Shown: positions 1 through 5,526, counted from the stretch's first letter. The stretch is 6,128 nucleotides of DNA from Chitinophaga pinensis (GCA_943330985.1 CALQJV010000085.1:1-6128), one strand, 5' to 3'. Made by a program: numbers and translations. Notes: generated by a model not told the origin, from the sequence alone.

Positions 1-2
1 CA

Positions 3-128
3 TTAAATAAAATTGCTGATCCGATAAAAAACAATTTGATTCGTAAAGATTCCGTTCAAATAGCATTGGCAATAGCACTAACCTGCATACTGCTTGCAGC
101 AGGTTGGCTTATCGGTCAAGTTTCTTAA
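3..128 (+). CDS. C-terminal end of an integral membrane protein (5' part outside window)
   Basis: An open frame enters from the left edge and ends with TAA at 126-128, giving 41 visible residues. It begins with a short polar stretch containing several Lys and Asn and one Arg (visible residues 2-18). One strongly hydrophobic segment follows (about residues 19-37, with the run IALAIALTCILLAAGW) and then the tail LIGQVS. This is what the last transmembrane helix of a polytopic transporter or permease looks like, with the positive loop probably on the cytoplasmic side. I cannot name the family from this fragment. The frame is convergent with the DUF2461 gene and its stop codon directly abuts that gene's stop, so no untranslated room is left for a terminator between them. 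That it is coding is inferred from composition and the clean end, not from a recognised domain. Confidence 0.6.
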   Translation, partial: LNKIADPIKNNLIRKDSVQIALAIALTCILLAAGWLIGQVS

Positions 129-791
129 TCAATTTTCGGAAAGTGAAATTGCCGAATTTAAAAATTGAATAAACGGTGACATTTCTTTAAAAAGCTGTCC
201 CGCTTTGAGGGCAAAATCTTTAGATAGAACTTCTTTATCACTCAATGAGCGACTTAATACAAAACTCTTATAGCGAAGAAGATCTATTGCAGGATGGTTT
301 TTATCATATCCTTTGGGTGCCGTTTTCAATTGATGGTCGCCCATCGTATTGAACAAACTATTCAAATTGCCTTTGCCTAAAATTCCGCGAAGGTTTATGT
401 GGTTGAAATAAATTTCTTGTCTGATAGCTTGCAATATTGGGGCTTCTGGCATCCAAACACCTGCAGCAATAAAGGAAGCCCCAGGCTGAATCTGAATGTA
501 ATATCCAGCCTTGGGCGATTTCTTTCCACCATCGGTAAAAGCAGCACCTATATTATTCTTATAGGGTGCTTTGTTTTTAGAGAACCGAACATCTCTATTA
601 ATTCTAAAAATGCAGTCTTTGGTACTTAACTTCAAAACGCCTGCATCAAACTTGCCAATCTCCTGAATCAAAACAGCCGTTAATTCCTGAAGTTCTTTTT
701 TTGAAACTTCAAATTCCGATCGATGTTTCTCGAACCATTCTCGGGTATTGTTGCTTTGCAGCTGTTTTAAAAAATCCAGAGAATGTTGCAT
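129..791 (-). CDS. DUF2461 (TIGR02453) family protein
   Basis: The 220-residue product matches the DUF2461/TIGR02453 family along its whole length, and the family's usual length is about 220-230. Recognisable blocks are the N-terminal FLKQLQSNNTREWFEKHR (7-24), the hallmark RINRDVRFSKNKAPYKNN (63-80), the YYIQIQPG strand followed by GVWMP (97-115), and a C-terminal PKGYDKNHPAIDLLRYKSF block (159-177). There is no signal peptide or membrane segment, so it should be cytosolic. The family occurs in many bacteria and in fungi, and no biochemical role is established. The conserved Arg/Asp/Lys/Tyr-rich central block suggests a binding or catalytic site, but that is inference. The gene starts with ATG 11 bp after the DUF3127 stop on the same strand, so the two are probably co-transcribed. 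No Shine-Dalgarno is visible, as is usual in Bacteroidota. Nothing looks truncated. Confidence 0.93.
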   Translation of the reverse strand: MQHSLDFLKQLQSNNTREWFEKHRSEFEVSKKELQELTAVLIQEIGKFDAGVLKLSTKDCIFRINRDVRFSKNKAPYKNNIGAAFTDGGKKSPKAGYYIQIQPGASFIAAGVWMPEAPILQAIRQEIYFNHINLRGILGKGNLNSLFNTMGDHQLKTAPKGYDKNHPAIDLLRYKSFVLSRSLSDKEVLSKDFALKAGQLFKEMSPFIQFLNSAISLSEN

Positions 792-802
792 TAAACTCGA
801 AA

Positions 803-1237
803 TTAAAAAGGTAGATCGTTGCTATCGTCGTTCGATTCAAAAAAATTGGGAGCGCCCGAAGCAGGAGGTGCTTGTTGAAAATTCTGACCAGGCGCATTCA
901 TTGGTGCTGCTGGAGCTGTAGTTTGATAAGTAGGAATTGCTTGACCTGGATTAGCAGAAATTGCACCTGCAGGATCTAATTTCCATACACGAACTTCAGT
1001 AAACCAACGTTCATTGTATTCGCGCGATTCCAAATTAAAACTCACTTTTATATCATCACCCGGTTGAAAGCGACGCAATTGATCCACTTTGTCGCCCCAA
1101 ACTGAGCAACATACTTTTTTAGGGTATTGATCAAACGTTTCAATTACAAATTCTTGTTTAACCCAAGGTCCTTTAGCTCCTTCACCAGTAACTTGAGTCA
1201 TTACTTTTACTAGTTTTCCATTTACTTCCAATGCCAT
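803..1237 (-). CDS. DUF3127 OB-fold protein with SSB-like acidic C-terminal tip
   Basis: The product has 144 residues in three parts. Residues 1-87 match DUF3127, a Bacteroidota family predicted to be an OB fold: GKLVKVM start, WVKQEFVIET (25-34), QYPKKVCCSVWGDKVDQL (37-54), the FQPGDDIKVSFNLESREY block (57-74) and the RWFTEVRVWKL strand (77-87). Residues 88-131 are a low-complexity linker rich in Ala, Pro, Gln, Asn and Thr. The last 12 residues are acidic and end DSNDLPF. This layout copies bacterial single-stranded DNA-binding protein (OB fold, disordered linker, acidic tip ending DDIPF or DDLPF). In SSB the tip recruits partner enzymes. A nucleic-acid-binding role is therefore inferred; the family is formally uncharacterised. 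It is shorter than typical SSB and has the DUF3127 core, so it is not the housekeeping ssb gene. The ATG at 1235-1237 has GAGGA 12 nt upstream. It is the first gene of a unit with DUF2461. Confidence 0.9.
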   Translation of the reverse strand: MALEVNGKLVKVMTQVTGEGAKGPWVKQEFVIETFDQYPKKVCCSVWGDKVDQLRRFQPGDDIKVSFNLESREYNERWFTEVRVWKLDPAGAISANPGQAIPTYQTTAPAAPMNAPGQNFQQAPPASGAPNFFESNDDSNDLPF

Positions 1238-1253
1238 GTTCTTGATTTTTCCT

Positions 1254-1261
1254 CAAATTTA
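1254..1261 (-). promoter_or_regulatory. candidate -7 box (TAAATTTG) for the DUF3127 gene
   Basis: Read on the minus strand this is TAAATTTG, an exact match to the Bacteroidota -7 consensus TAnnTTTG, 16 bp upstream of the ATG. No TTTG is found at the expected 19-21 bp further upstream, and the implied leader would be only about 10 nt. Exact matches arise often by chance in such A/T-rich DNA, so this is one of two competing candidates. Confidence 0.3.
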
Positions 1262-1293
1262 ACTATTCGTATCCTCAAGCGAGAGAATTTCCT

Positions 1294-1301
1294 CAAAAAT
1301 A
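1294..1301 (-). promoter_or_regulatory. second candidate -7 box (TATTTTTG) for the DUF3127 gene
   Basis: Read on the minus strand this is TATTTTTG, again an exact match to TAnnTTTG. It would give a leader of about 50 nt containing two TTGAGGA copies, a more usual leader length than the nearer candidate. No clear -33 TTTG element is seen at the right distance. Confidence 0.3.
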
Positions 1302-1430
1302 GTTTTGAACATTTCTGTTAATTATGACTTAAACTCATCCATAATAGCTTTTTACATTAATAATTAGTTTAAATTCTGACGATATGTTTAAGCAGATTTA
1401 AAGGTGTTTATCCATTTATTAAAAGGATTG

Positions 1431-1448
1431 CAAACAACAAATTGTTTG
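1431..1448. repeat. 7-bp inverted repeat upstream of etfB
   Basis: CAAACAA (1431-1437) and TTGTTTG (1442-1448) form a perfect inverted repeat around a 4-nt spacer. It lies about 45 bp upstream of the candidate -7 box of etfB, where an operator or activator site could sit. Chance is a real alternative in A/T-rich DNA, and no regulator can be named. Confidence 0.3.
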
Positions 1449-1492
1449 TGAATATATACCTATGAAACAAATCATAAGGTATTCTTTTTTAT

Positions 1493-1500
1493 TACATTTG
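1493..1500 (+). promoter_or_regulatory. candidate -7 promoter box (TACATTTG) of etfBA
   Basis: TACATTTG matches the Bacteroidota -7 consensus TAnnTTTG exactly and ends 30 bp before the chosen etfB ATG at 1531. Transcription would start near 1505-1507, leaving a leader of about 25 nt that is A/C-rich. A good -33 TTTG is not visible about 20 bp upstream. The position inside the longest open frame is an argument that the upstream ATG at 1462 is not used. Confidence 0.55.
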
Positions 1501-1530
1501 CACTCCCAAAAATCACTCAATACCGACTAC

Positions 1531-2268
1531 ATGAAGATACTTGTTTGCATCAGTCAGGTCCCTGATACCACCAGTAAAATATCCTTCACGGATAACAATA
1601 CCAAGTTTAACGAGGACAAGGTTCAATACATTGTAAATCCTTACGACGAATGGTATGCACTGGTAAGAGCACTTGAATTGAAAGAAACCATAGGTGGAAA
1701 TGTGACCATCATAACAGTTGGCTCCGCTGCTGTAGAACCAATTATTCGCAAGGCTCTGGCAATTGGAGCAGACGATGCTGTTCGTATAGATCGCGAACCT
1801 GAAGATGCTTATTCAACAGCTAAATCAATTGCTGATTATGCAAAACACAAAGGCTTTGATTTGATATTAGCTGGAAAAGAAACCATCGATTTTAATGGAT
1901 CAGAAGTAGGCGGAATGCTTGGGGGATTTTTAGATCTACCTTTTATTTCACTAGCATCCAAACTCGATATTCAAGGTAGTAATTCTGTTACTGAAGTTGA
2001 TATTGAAGGAGGTGTCGAAGTCATTACAACCGCTTTACCTTGTGTGATTTCTTGTGCTAAAGGAATGGCCGAAGCACGCATTCCCAATATGCGAGGTATA
2101 ATGGCTGCACGTACTAAAAATATTGAGGTGATAACATCATCCGTTGACTCTTTAGTGAAAGTGAAGGAATTTACTTTGCCGCCACCTAAATCGGCGGTTA
2201 AACTGATTGATCCTTCAAACATGGACCAACTTGTCGAACTCCTTCATTCAGAAGCAAAAGTTATTTAA
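1531..2268 (+). CDS. etfB: electron transfer flavoprotein subunit beta
   Basis: EtfB pairs with EtfA to form the soluble ETF heterodimer, which carries electrons from acyl-CoA dehydrogenases and related flavoenzymes to the quinone pool, normally through ETF:quinone oxidoreductase. EtfB holds the structural AMP and shapes the FAD site. The 245-residue product starts MKILVCISQVPDTTSKI, the standard EtfB N-terminus. It also has VNPYDEW (35-41, usually NPFDE), GADDAVRID (79-87), the AMP-site region AGKETIDFNGSEVGG (114-128), and the C-terminal signature ARIPNMRGIMAARTK (182-196). Length is normal for the family. The frame is open back to an ATG at 1462, but the 23 extra residues do not resemble any EtfB and would cover the promoter box at 1493-1500. 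It is followed after 3 bp by etfA. No dehydrogenase gene is adjacent, so nothing here suggests a dedicated bifurcating ETF. Confidence 0.96.
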   Translation: MKILVCISQVPDTTSKISFTDNNTKFNEDKVQYIVNPYDEWYALVRALELKETIGGNVTIITVGSAAVEPIIRKALAIGADDAVRIDREPEDAYSTAKSIADYAKHKGFDLILAGKETIDFNGSEVGGMLGGFLDLPFISLASKLDIQGSNSVTEVDIEGGVEVITTALPCVISCAKGMAEARIPNMRGIMAARTKNIEVITSSVDSLVKVKEFTLPPPKSAVKLIDPSNMDQLVELLHSEAKVI

Positions 2269-2271
2269 ATC

Positions 2272-3252
2272 ATGGCTATACTTATCGTTACCGAAACATC
2301 TAAGGGTAAATACAACAAAGCTTCTTTGGAGGCAATTTCTTACGGAGCTCAGGTTGCTAAGCAGTTAGGAACAACAGCTACACTAATATCGTTAGGCGCT
2401 GGTTCTGACGAAGAACTTTCTAAAGCTGGTGAATATGGTGTTGGAAGTGTTTTAAAATCTGATAGTTCCAAACTAAATCAATTCGATCCGCAATTAATAA
2501 GTAAGCTTGTTATTTCAGCAATGGAAAAGGTTGGAGCTGATATTTTAATCATGAGCCATAATCGAACTGGTAAAGCGGTTGCTCCTCGCCTATCAGCAAT
2601 GCTTCAAGCTGGATTGGTTTCTGGTGCTGTTTCACTTCCGCAAACCAATGGGGAGTTTTCTGTTAGAAAAAATGTGTTTTCAGGAAAAGCATTTGCTGAA
2701 TTCACAATCAATACAGCAAAAAAAATAATTACACTTTTACCGAATTCAGTTCCTGTTCAACAAACAAGTGGATCTGCTTCAGTGGTTTCATTCAATGAAG
2801 TTTGTGATTCATATACGTCTTCTATTAAAGTAGAAGAACGCGTTCATCAATCGGATGGAGAAATTCCACTTCCTGGAGCTGAATTGGTTGTATCCGCTGG
2901 TCGTGGAATGAAAGGCCCCGAAAATTGGGGAATGGTTGAAGATCTTGCAAAAACCCTTGGTGCTGCGACGGCCTGTTCTCGTCCAGTTGCTGATATTGGC
3001 TGGCGTCCTCATCACGAACATGTTGGACAAACGGGAATCGCCATTCGTCCCAATCTATATATTGCTATTGGTATTTCTGGTGCAATTCAGCATTTGGCAG
3101 GTGTAAATGGCTCGAAAGTTATTGTCGTTATTAATAAAGATTCTGAAGCTCCTTTCTTTAAAGCTGCCGATTACGGGATTGTTGGTGATGCTTTCGAAAT
3201 TGTTCCGAAACTTAACGATGCTTTTCGTAAATTTAAAGAGCAAAATAGCTAA
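2272..3252 (+). CDS. etfA: electron transfer flavoprotein subunit alpha
   Basis: EtfA binds most of the redox-active FAD of the ETF heterodimer and passes electrons from flavin dehydrogenases towards the respiratory quinone pool. The 326-residue product has the N-terminal ETF domain that pairs with EtfB (about 1-190) and a complete C-terminal FAD-binding domain (about 200-326). Visible FAD-site motifs are VVSAGRGMKGPENW (206-219), the Ser-Arg pair at 236-237, GW with following HHEHVGQTG (243-255), the core GISGAIQHLAG (267-277), INKDSEAPFF (287-296) and the end block DYGIVGDAFEIVPKL (300-314). Length is typical. It begins 3 bp after etfB, without a Shine-Dalgarno, so it should be co-transcribed and translated in step with its partner. 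The BFN gene follows after 49 bp in the same direction and may share the transcript. Nothing is missing or unusual. Confidence 0.97.
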   Translation: MAILIVTETSKGKYNKASLEAISYGAQVAKQLGTTATLISLGAGSDEELSKAGEYGVGSVLKSDSSKLNQFDPQLISKLVISAMEKVGADILIMSHNRTGKAVAPRLSAMLQAGLVSGAVSLPQTNGEFSVRKNVFSGKAFAEFTINTAKKIITLLPNSVPVQQTSGSASVVSFNEVCDSYTSSIKVEERVHQSDGEIPLPGAELVVSAGRGMKGPENWGMVEDLAKTLGAATACSRPVADIGWRPHHEHVGQTGIAIRPNLYIAIGISGAIQHLAGVNGSKVIVVINKDSEAPFFKAADYGIVGDAFEIVPKLNDAFRKFKEQNS

Positions 3253-3301
3253 CACTTAATCGTGTTGGTTGTGCATTTTATGTTTTACGATAAGATTATC
3301 T

Positions 3302-3910
3302 ATGAAGAAAATAAAACTCGAAATATCAAATCTTTCTTATAGTCAAACACAAAGCGGTGCTTATGCTTTGGTGTTAGGCGAAAGTGGAGGAAAACGTCGA
3401 TTACCCATTATAATAGGAGGATTTGAAGCTCAGGCTATCGCGATTGAGCTCGAAAAAATGGCCCCTTCACGCCCATTAACCCACGATTTGTTTAAATCAT
3501 TTGCCGAAGCGTTTTCTGTGAAAATTAAGGAGGTTTTGATTTACAATCTCGTAGAAGGCATTTTCTATGCGAAGTTAATCTGTCAGCAAGATGGCGCAAA
3601 CGATGTAGAAGTTGATGCGCGTACAAGCGATGCAATTGCCCTAGCCGTTCGATTTAATTGTCCCATTTACACATATGAATTTATCTTAAGTTCAGCGGGT
3701 ATTCTAATTGACGAATCGCCCATTTCAGAAGAACACACATTGCCCGAAGCGCAAATTACCTCCGATGCAACACCTAGCGCTGCAGAACCAGGAAATGAGT
3801 TCAGTGGTAAAAGTGAAGCCGATCTAAAACAAATGCTCAGTGCAGCAATTGAAGATGAAGCTTACGAAAAAGCCGGTAAAATTCGTGATGAGTTGGAGAA
3901 GAGGAAGTGA
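3302..3910 (+). CDS. bifunctional nuclease (BFN/DUF151) domain protein with C-terminal UVR motif
   Basis: The 202-residue product has an N-terminal BFN (DUF151) domain, about residues 1-135, with RRLPIIIGGFEAQAIAIEL (32-50), RPLTHDLF (57-64) and VDARTSDAIALAVR (104-117). A Ser/Ala/Pro/Glu-rich linker follows (about 138-168). The C-terminus is a UvrB/UvrC-type UVR motif, residues 171-201, with the typical AYEKAGKIRDEL core (187-198). BFN proteins of plants have been reported as DNases and RNases; the bacterial members are largely untested, so nuclease activity is a family-based guess. UVR motifs are protein-protein contact helices, as in UvrB-UvrC. BFN-UVR is a familiar architecture in Bacteroidota. 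The frame is open to a TTG at 3269, but the family N-terminus begins at the ATG at 3302. It lies 49 bp after etfA; TATGTTTT at 3279-3286 is a 7/8 match to the -7 box, so it may also have its own weak promoter. The functional link to ETF is unclear. Confidence 0.92.
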   Translation: MKKIKLEISNLSYSQTQSGAYALVLGESGGKRRLPIIIGGFEAQAIAIELEKMAPSRPLTHDLFKSFAEAFSVKIKEVLIYNLVEGIFYAKLICQQDGANDVEVDARTSDAIALAVRFNCPIYTYEFILSSAGILIDESPISEEHTLPEAQITSDATPSAAEPGNEFSGKSEADLKQMLSAAIEDEAYEKAGKIRDELEKRK

Positions 3911-3912
3911 TT

Positions 3913-3951
3913 GATTTGAAGATTTGAAGATCCGATAGCTATCGGATTGAA
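3913..3951. repeat. three GATTTGAA units, the third split by a palindromic insert
   Basis: GATTTGAA occurs at 3913-3920 and 3921-3928. A third unit begins GAT (3929-3931) and finishes TTGAA (3947-3951), with 15 nt (3932-3946) between the halves. Removing those 15 nt restores a perfect third unit. The array starts two bases after the BFN stop codon, so it is in that gene's 3' untranslated region. It has no open frame and no known function. Confidence 0.7.
3930..3947. repeat. 18-bp perfect palindrome ATCCGATAGCTATCGGAT
   Basis: All 18 bases form a perfect inverted repeat with no spacer. As RNA it could fold as a 7-bp stem with an AGCT loop, but there is no T run after it, so it is a poor intrinsic terminator for the BFN gene. 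It is also the insert that splits the third GATTTGAA unit. Similar GATAGCTATC-centred palindromes are, from memory, common between genes in some Bacteroidota genomes; that is recollection, not something shown here. Confidence 0.75.
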
Positions 3952-3957
3952 AATGGG

Positions 3958-3998
3958 TTAATGTGCTGATGTGTTCGATGTCCTGATGTGCTGATATG
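3958..3998. repeat. five degenerate 8-9 bp units of CTGATGTG type
   Basis: The stretch divides without gaps into TTAATGTG, CTGATGTG, TTCGATGTC, CTGATGTG and CTGATATG. Two units are identical and the others differ at one to a few positions. It has no open frame or obvious site. It belongs to the run of short repeats that fills the spacer between the BFN gene and mnmE. Confidence 0.65.
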
Positions 3999-4024
3999 AG
4001 AATTTCAGTATGATTCAATTCTCA
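3997..4024. repeat. 8-bp inverted repeat with 12-nt spacer
   Basis: TGAGAATT (3997-4004) is the reverse complement of AATTCTCA (4017-4024). It bridges the last CTGATGTG-type unit and the first AATTCGT-type unit. It could form a weak A/T-rich hairpin or an operator upstream of mnmE, but may be a by-product of the two repeats. Confidence 0.35.
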
Positions 4025-4058
4025 ATTTGTAATTCGTAATTGATAATCCGTAATTAAG
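4017..4058. repeat. six tandem 7-bp units of AATTCGT type, ending just before mnmE
   Basis: The 42 bp divide exactly into AATTCTC, AATTTGT, AATTCGT, AATTGAT, AATCCGT and AATTAAG, all in the same phase. Only 4 bp separate the array from the GTG start of mnmE, so it occupies the space where the mnmE leader and ribosome-binding region must be. TCAATTTG at 4022-4029 inside it is a 7/8 match to the Bacteroidota -7 box and could serve as the mnmE promoter, with a leader of under 30 nt. Confidence 0.7.
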
Positions 4059-4062
4059 TAAG

Positions 4063-5451
4063 GTGAAAATTGAACACGAAAAAACCATTTGTGCATTGGC
4101 AACCGGAGGTGGTATGTCGGCCATTGCAGTGATTCGTGTTGCTGGGAAAGATGCATTTGTTCTTTGCGACAAAGTATTCAAAGGAAAAAATGGAAAACAG
4201 CTCGCTCATCAGAAAGGATATACCATCCATTTTGGAGAAATCCATCTCAATGGAAATGTGCTCGATGAAGTATTGGTTTCAGTCTTTCGTGGACCACATT
4301 CTTATACCGGAGAAGACACGCTTGAAATCAGTTGCCACGGTTCTACATTTATTCAACAGGAAATCCTTGCCGCACTCTACTCTACCGGAATTCAACCTGC
4401 AAAACCAGGAGAATTCACGCTAAGGTCGTTTTTAAATGGGAAGATGGATTTGAGTCAAGCCGAAGCGGTTGCCGATTTGATTTCCTCCGAAAATCGCGCA
4501 TCTCATAATTTAGCCATTAAACAATTACGTGGCGGTTTTTCTCAAGAGATTGCGGCATTGCGCGAACGTCTGATGAATTTTGCTGCCCTCATCGAATTGG
4601 AACTTGATTTTAGTACCGAAGATGTTGAATTTGCCGATCGTAGTTTACTACGCACCTTGGTTAATTATGTCATTGAAGTAGTACATAACCTTCGCGACAG
4701 TTATGCCATGGGCAACGTGCTTAAACAAGGTATTCCCGTGACTATTGCTGGTCGCCCCAATTCAGGCAAATCAACTTTGCTAAATGCGCTGTTAAATGAA
4801 GAACGTGCCATTGTAAGTCCAATTGCCGGAACTACGCGGGATAGCATTGAAGACAGTATTGTAATAGATGGAATTTCCTTTCGGTTTATAGATACTGCCG
4901 GGTTGCGCGATTCGGACGATGAAATTGAAAATATCGGGATTGAACGCAGTTATGCGAAAATAAAAGAAGCAGAGATTGTCTTGTATTTGTTTGATGCAAC
5001 AACAGCGAATCAAATTCAAGTACTCGAAGATTTGAACGTTTTACGTGACCAAAATGAAGATGGAAAATTCATCATTCCAGTTGGAAACAAGGTCGATCAA
5101 TTGGATGATCATGCCAATGAAATCTTCAATAAATTGGAAGGCGCAGCTTGGATTTCCGCATTAAAAAAAGACGGAATCATGGAGTTGAAAACGCAATTAC
5201 TTCAATGGGTAAATGCGGGTTTAAATGGACCTTCCGAAACCATTGTAACAAACGCTCGCCACGTTGATGCTTTGCGCAGAGCCGAAGAAAACCTGATTGA
5301 CGTTCGAAAAGGGCTCGATCTTCATATACCCGGTGACTTACTCGCCATCGACATCCGTGCTGCTCTATCAACATTGTCTGAGATAACAGGGCAAGTCAAT
5401 AACGAAGACCTTTTGGGGCATATCTTTGGGAAATTTTGTATCGGGAAATAA
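4063..5451 (+). CDS. mnmE: tRNA uridine-5-carboxymethylaminomethyl(34) synthesis GTPase MnmE (TrmE/ThdF)
   Basis: MnmE works with MnmG to add the aminomethyl or carboxymethylaminomethyl group to C5 of the wobble uridine U34 in certain tRNAs, using a folate one-carbon unit, FAD/NADH and GTP. The 462-residue product is full length. The N-terminal folate-binding domain (about 1-120) has SYTGEDTLEISCHG (80-93) and PGEFTLRSFLNGKMDLSQAE (115-134). The G domain has GRPNSGKS (230-237), GTTRD (256-260), DTAG (277-280), NKVD (342-345) and SAL (365-367). Asn233 corresponds to the K+-binding Asn226 of E. coli, and Glu289 to catalytic Glu282. The C-terminus is FCIGK, with the conserved Cys459. The start is GTG at 4063: an in-frame TAA lies 12 bp upstream, and the next ATG falls inside the conserved N-terminal block. 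A 7-bp repeat array sits directly before it. It converges on the acyltransferase gene. Confidence 0.97.
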   Translation: MKIEHEKTICALATGGGMSAIAVIRVAGKDAFVLCDKVFKGKNGKQLAHQKGYTIHFGEIHLNGNVLDEVLVSVFRGPHSYTGEDTLEISCHGSTFIQQEILAALYSTGIQPAKPGEFTLRSFLNGKMDLSQAEAVADLISSENRASHNLAIKQLRGGFSQEIAALRERLMNFAALIELELDFSTEDVEFADRSLLRTLVNYVIEVVHNLRDSYAMGNVLKQGIPVTIAGRPNSGKSTLLNALLNEERAIVSPIAGTTRDSIEDSIVIDGISFRFIDTAGLRDSDDEIENIGIERSYAKIKEAEIVLYLFDATTANQIQVLEDLNVLRDQNEDGKFIIPVGNKVDQLDDHANEIFNKLEGAAWISALKKDGIMELKTQLLQWVNAGLNGPSETIVTNARHVDALRRAEENLIDVRKGLDLHIPGDLLAIDIRAALSTLSEITGQVNNEDLLGHIFGKFCIGK

Positions 5452-5492
5452 TCGAACTAAAATCCATCTTTAATACAAGCAAAATCCCCAAC

Positions 5493-5526
5493 AATTAGCT
5501 ATTGTATTTTAAGAATACAGCTAATT
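5493..5526. terminator. candidate bidirectional terminator hairpin between mnmE and the acyltransferase gene
   Basis: AATTAGCT (5493-5500) and GTATT (5504-5508) pair with AATAC (5514-5518) and AGCTAATT (5519-5526), giving 13 base pairs with a 3-nt bulge (ATT) on one side and a 5-nt loop. It lies 41 bp after the mnmE stop and 30 bp before the end of the convergent acyltransferase gene, where a shared terminator is expected. The stem is A/T-rich and the flanking T runs are weak, so efficiency is uncertain. The rest of this 105-bp spacer shows nothing else. Confidence 0.5.

Noticed and set aside
399..629. 76-codon plus-strand open frame
   Set aside because: It lies antisense within the well-supported DUF2461 gene and its translation resembles no family.
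803..1237. Housekeeping single-stranded DNA-binding protein (ssb)
   Set aside because: The N-terminal domain matches DUF3127, not the SSB core; only the overall layout and the C-terminal tip are SSB-like.
2272..3252. Electron-bifurcating Fix/Bcd-type ETF system
   Set aside because: No adjacent acyl-CoA dehydrogenase, fixC/fixX or ferredoxin gene is present, and the proteins show the ordinary EtfA/EtfB motifs.
3930..3947. Palindrome as an intrinsic terminator of the BFN gene
   Set aside because: There is no T run after the stem, and the zero-spacer symmetry and exact position within a repeat unit fit an inserted palindrome better.
3824..4018. 64-codon minus-strand open frame reaching into the repeat spacer
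   Set aside because: It overlaps the BFN UVR coding region antisense and is otherwise made of repeat sequence; no protein family is visible.
3911..4062. CRISPR-like array
   Set aside because: Units are only 7-9 bp, contiguous and without spacers, and no cas genes are in the window.
4136..4423. 95-codon plus-strand open frame
   Set aside because: It is an out-of-frame shadow inside the conserved N-terminal domain of mnmE.
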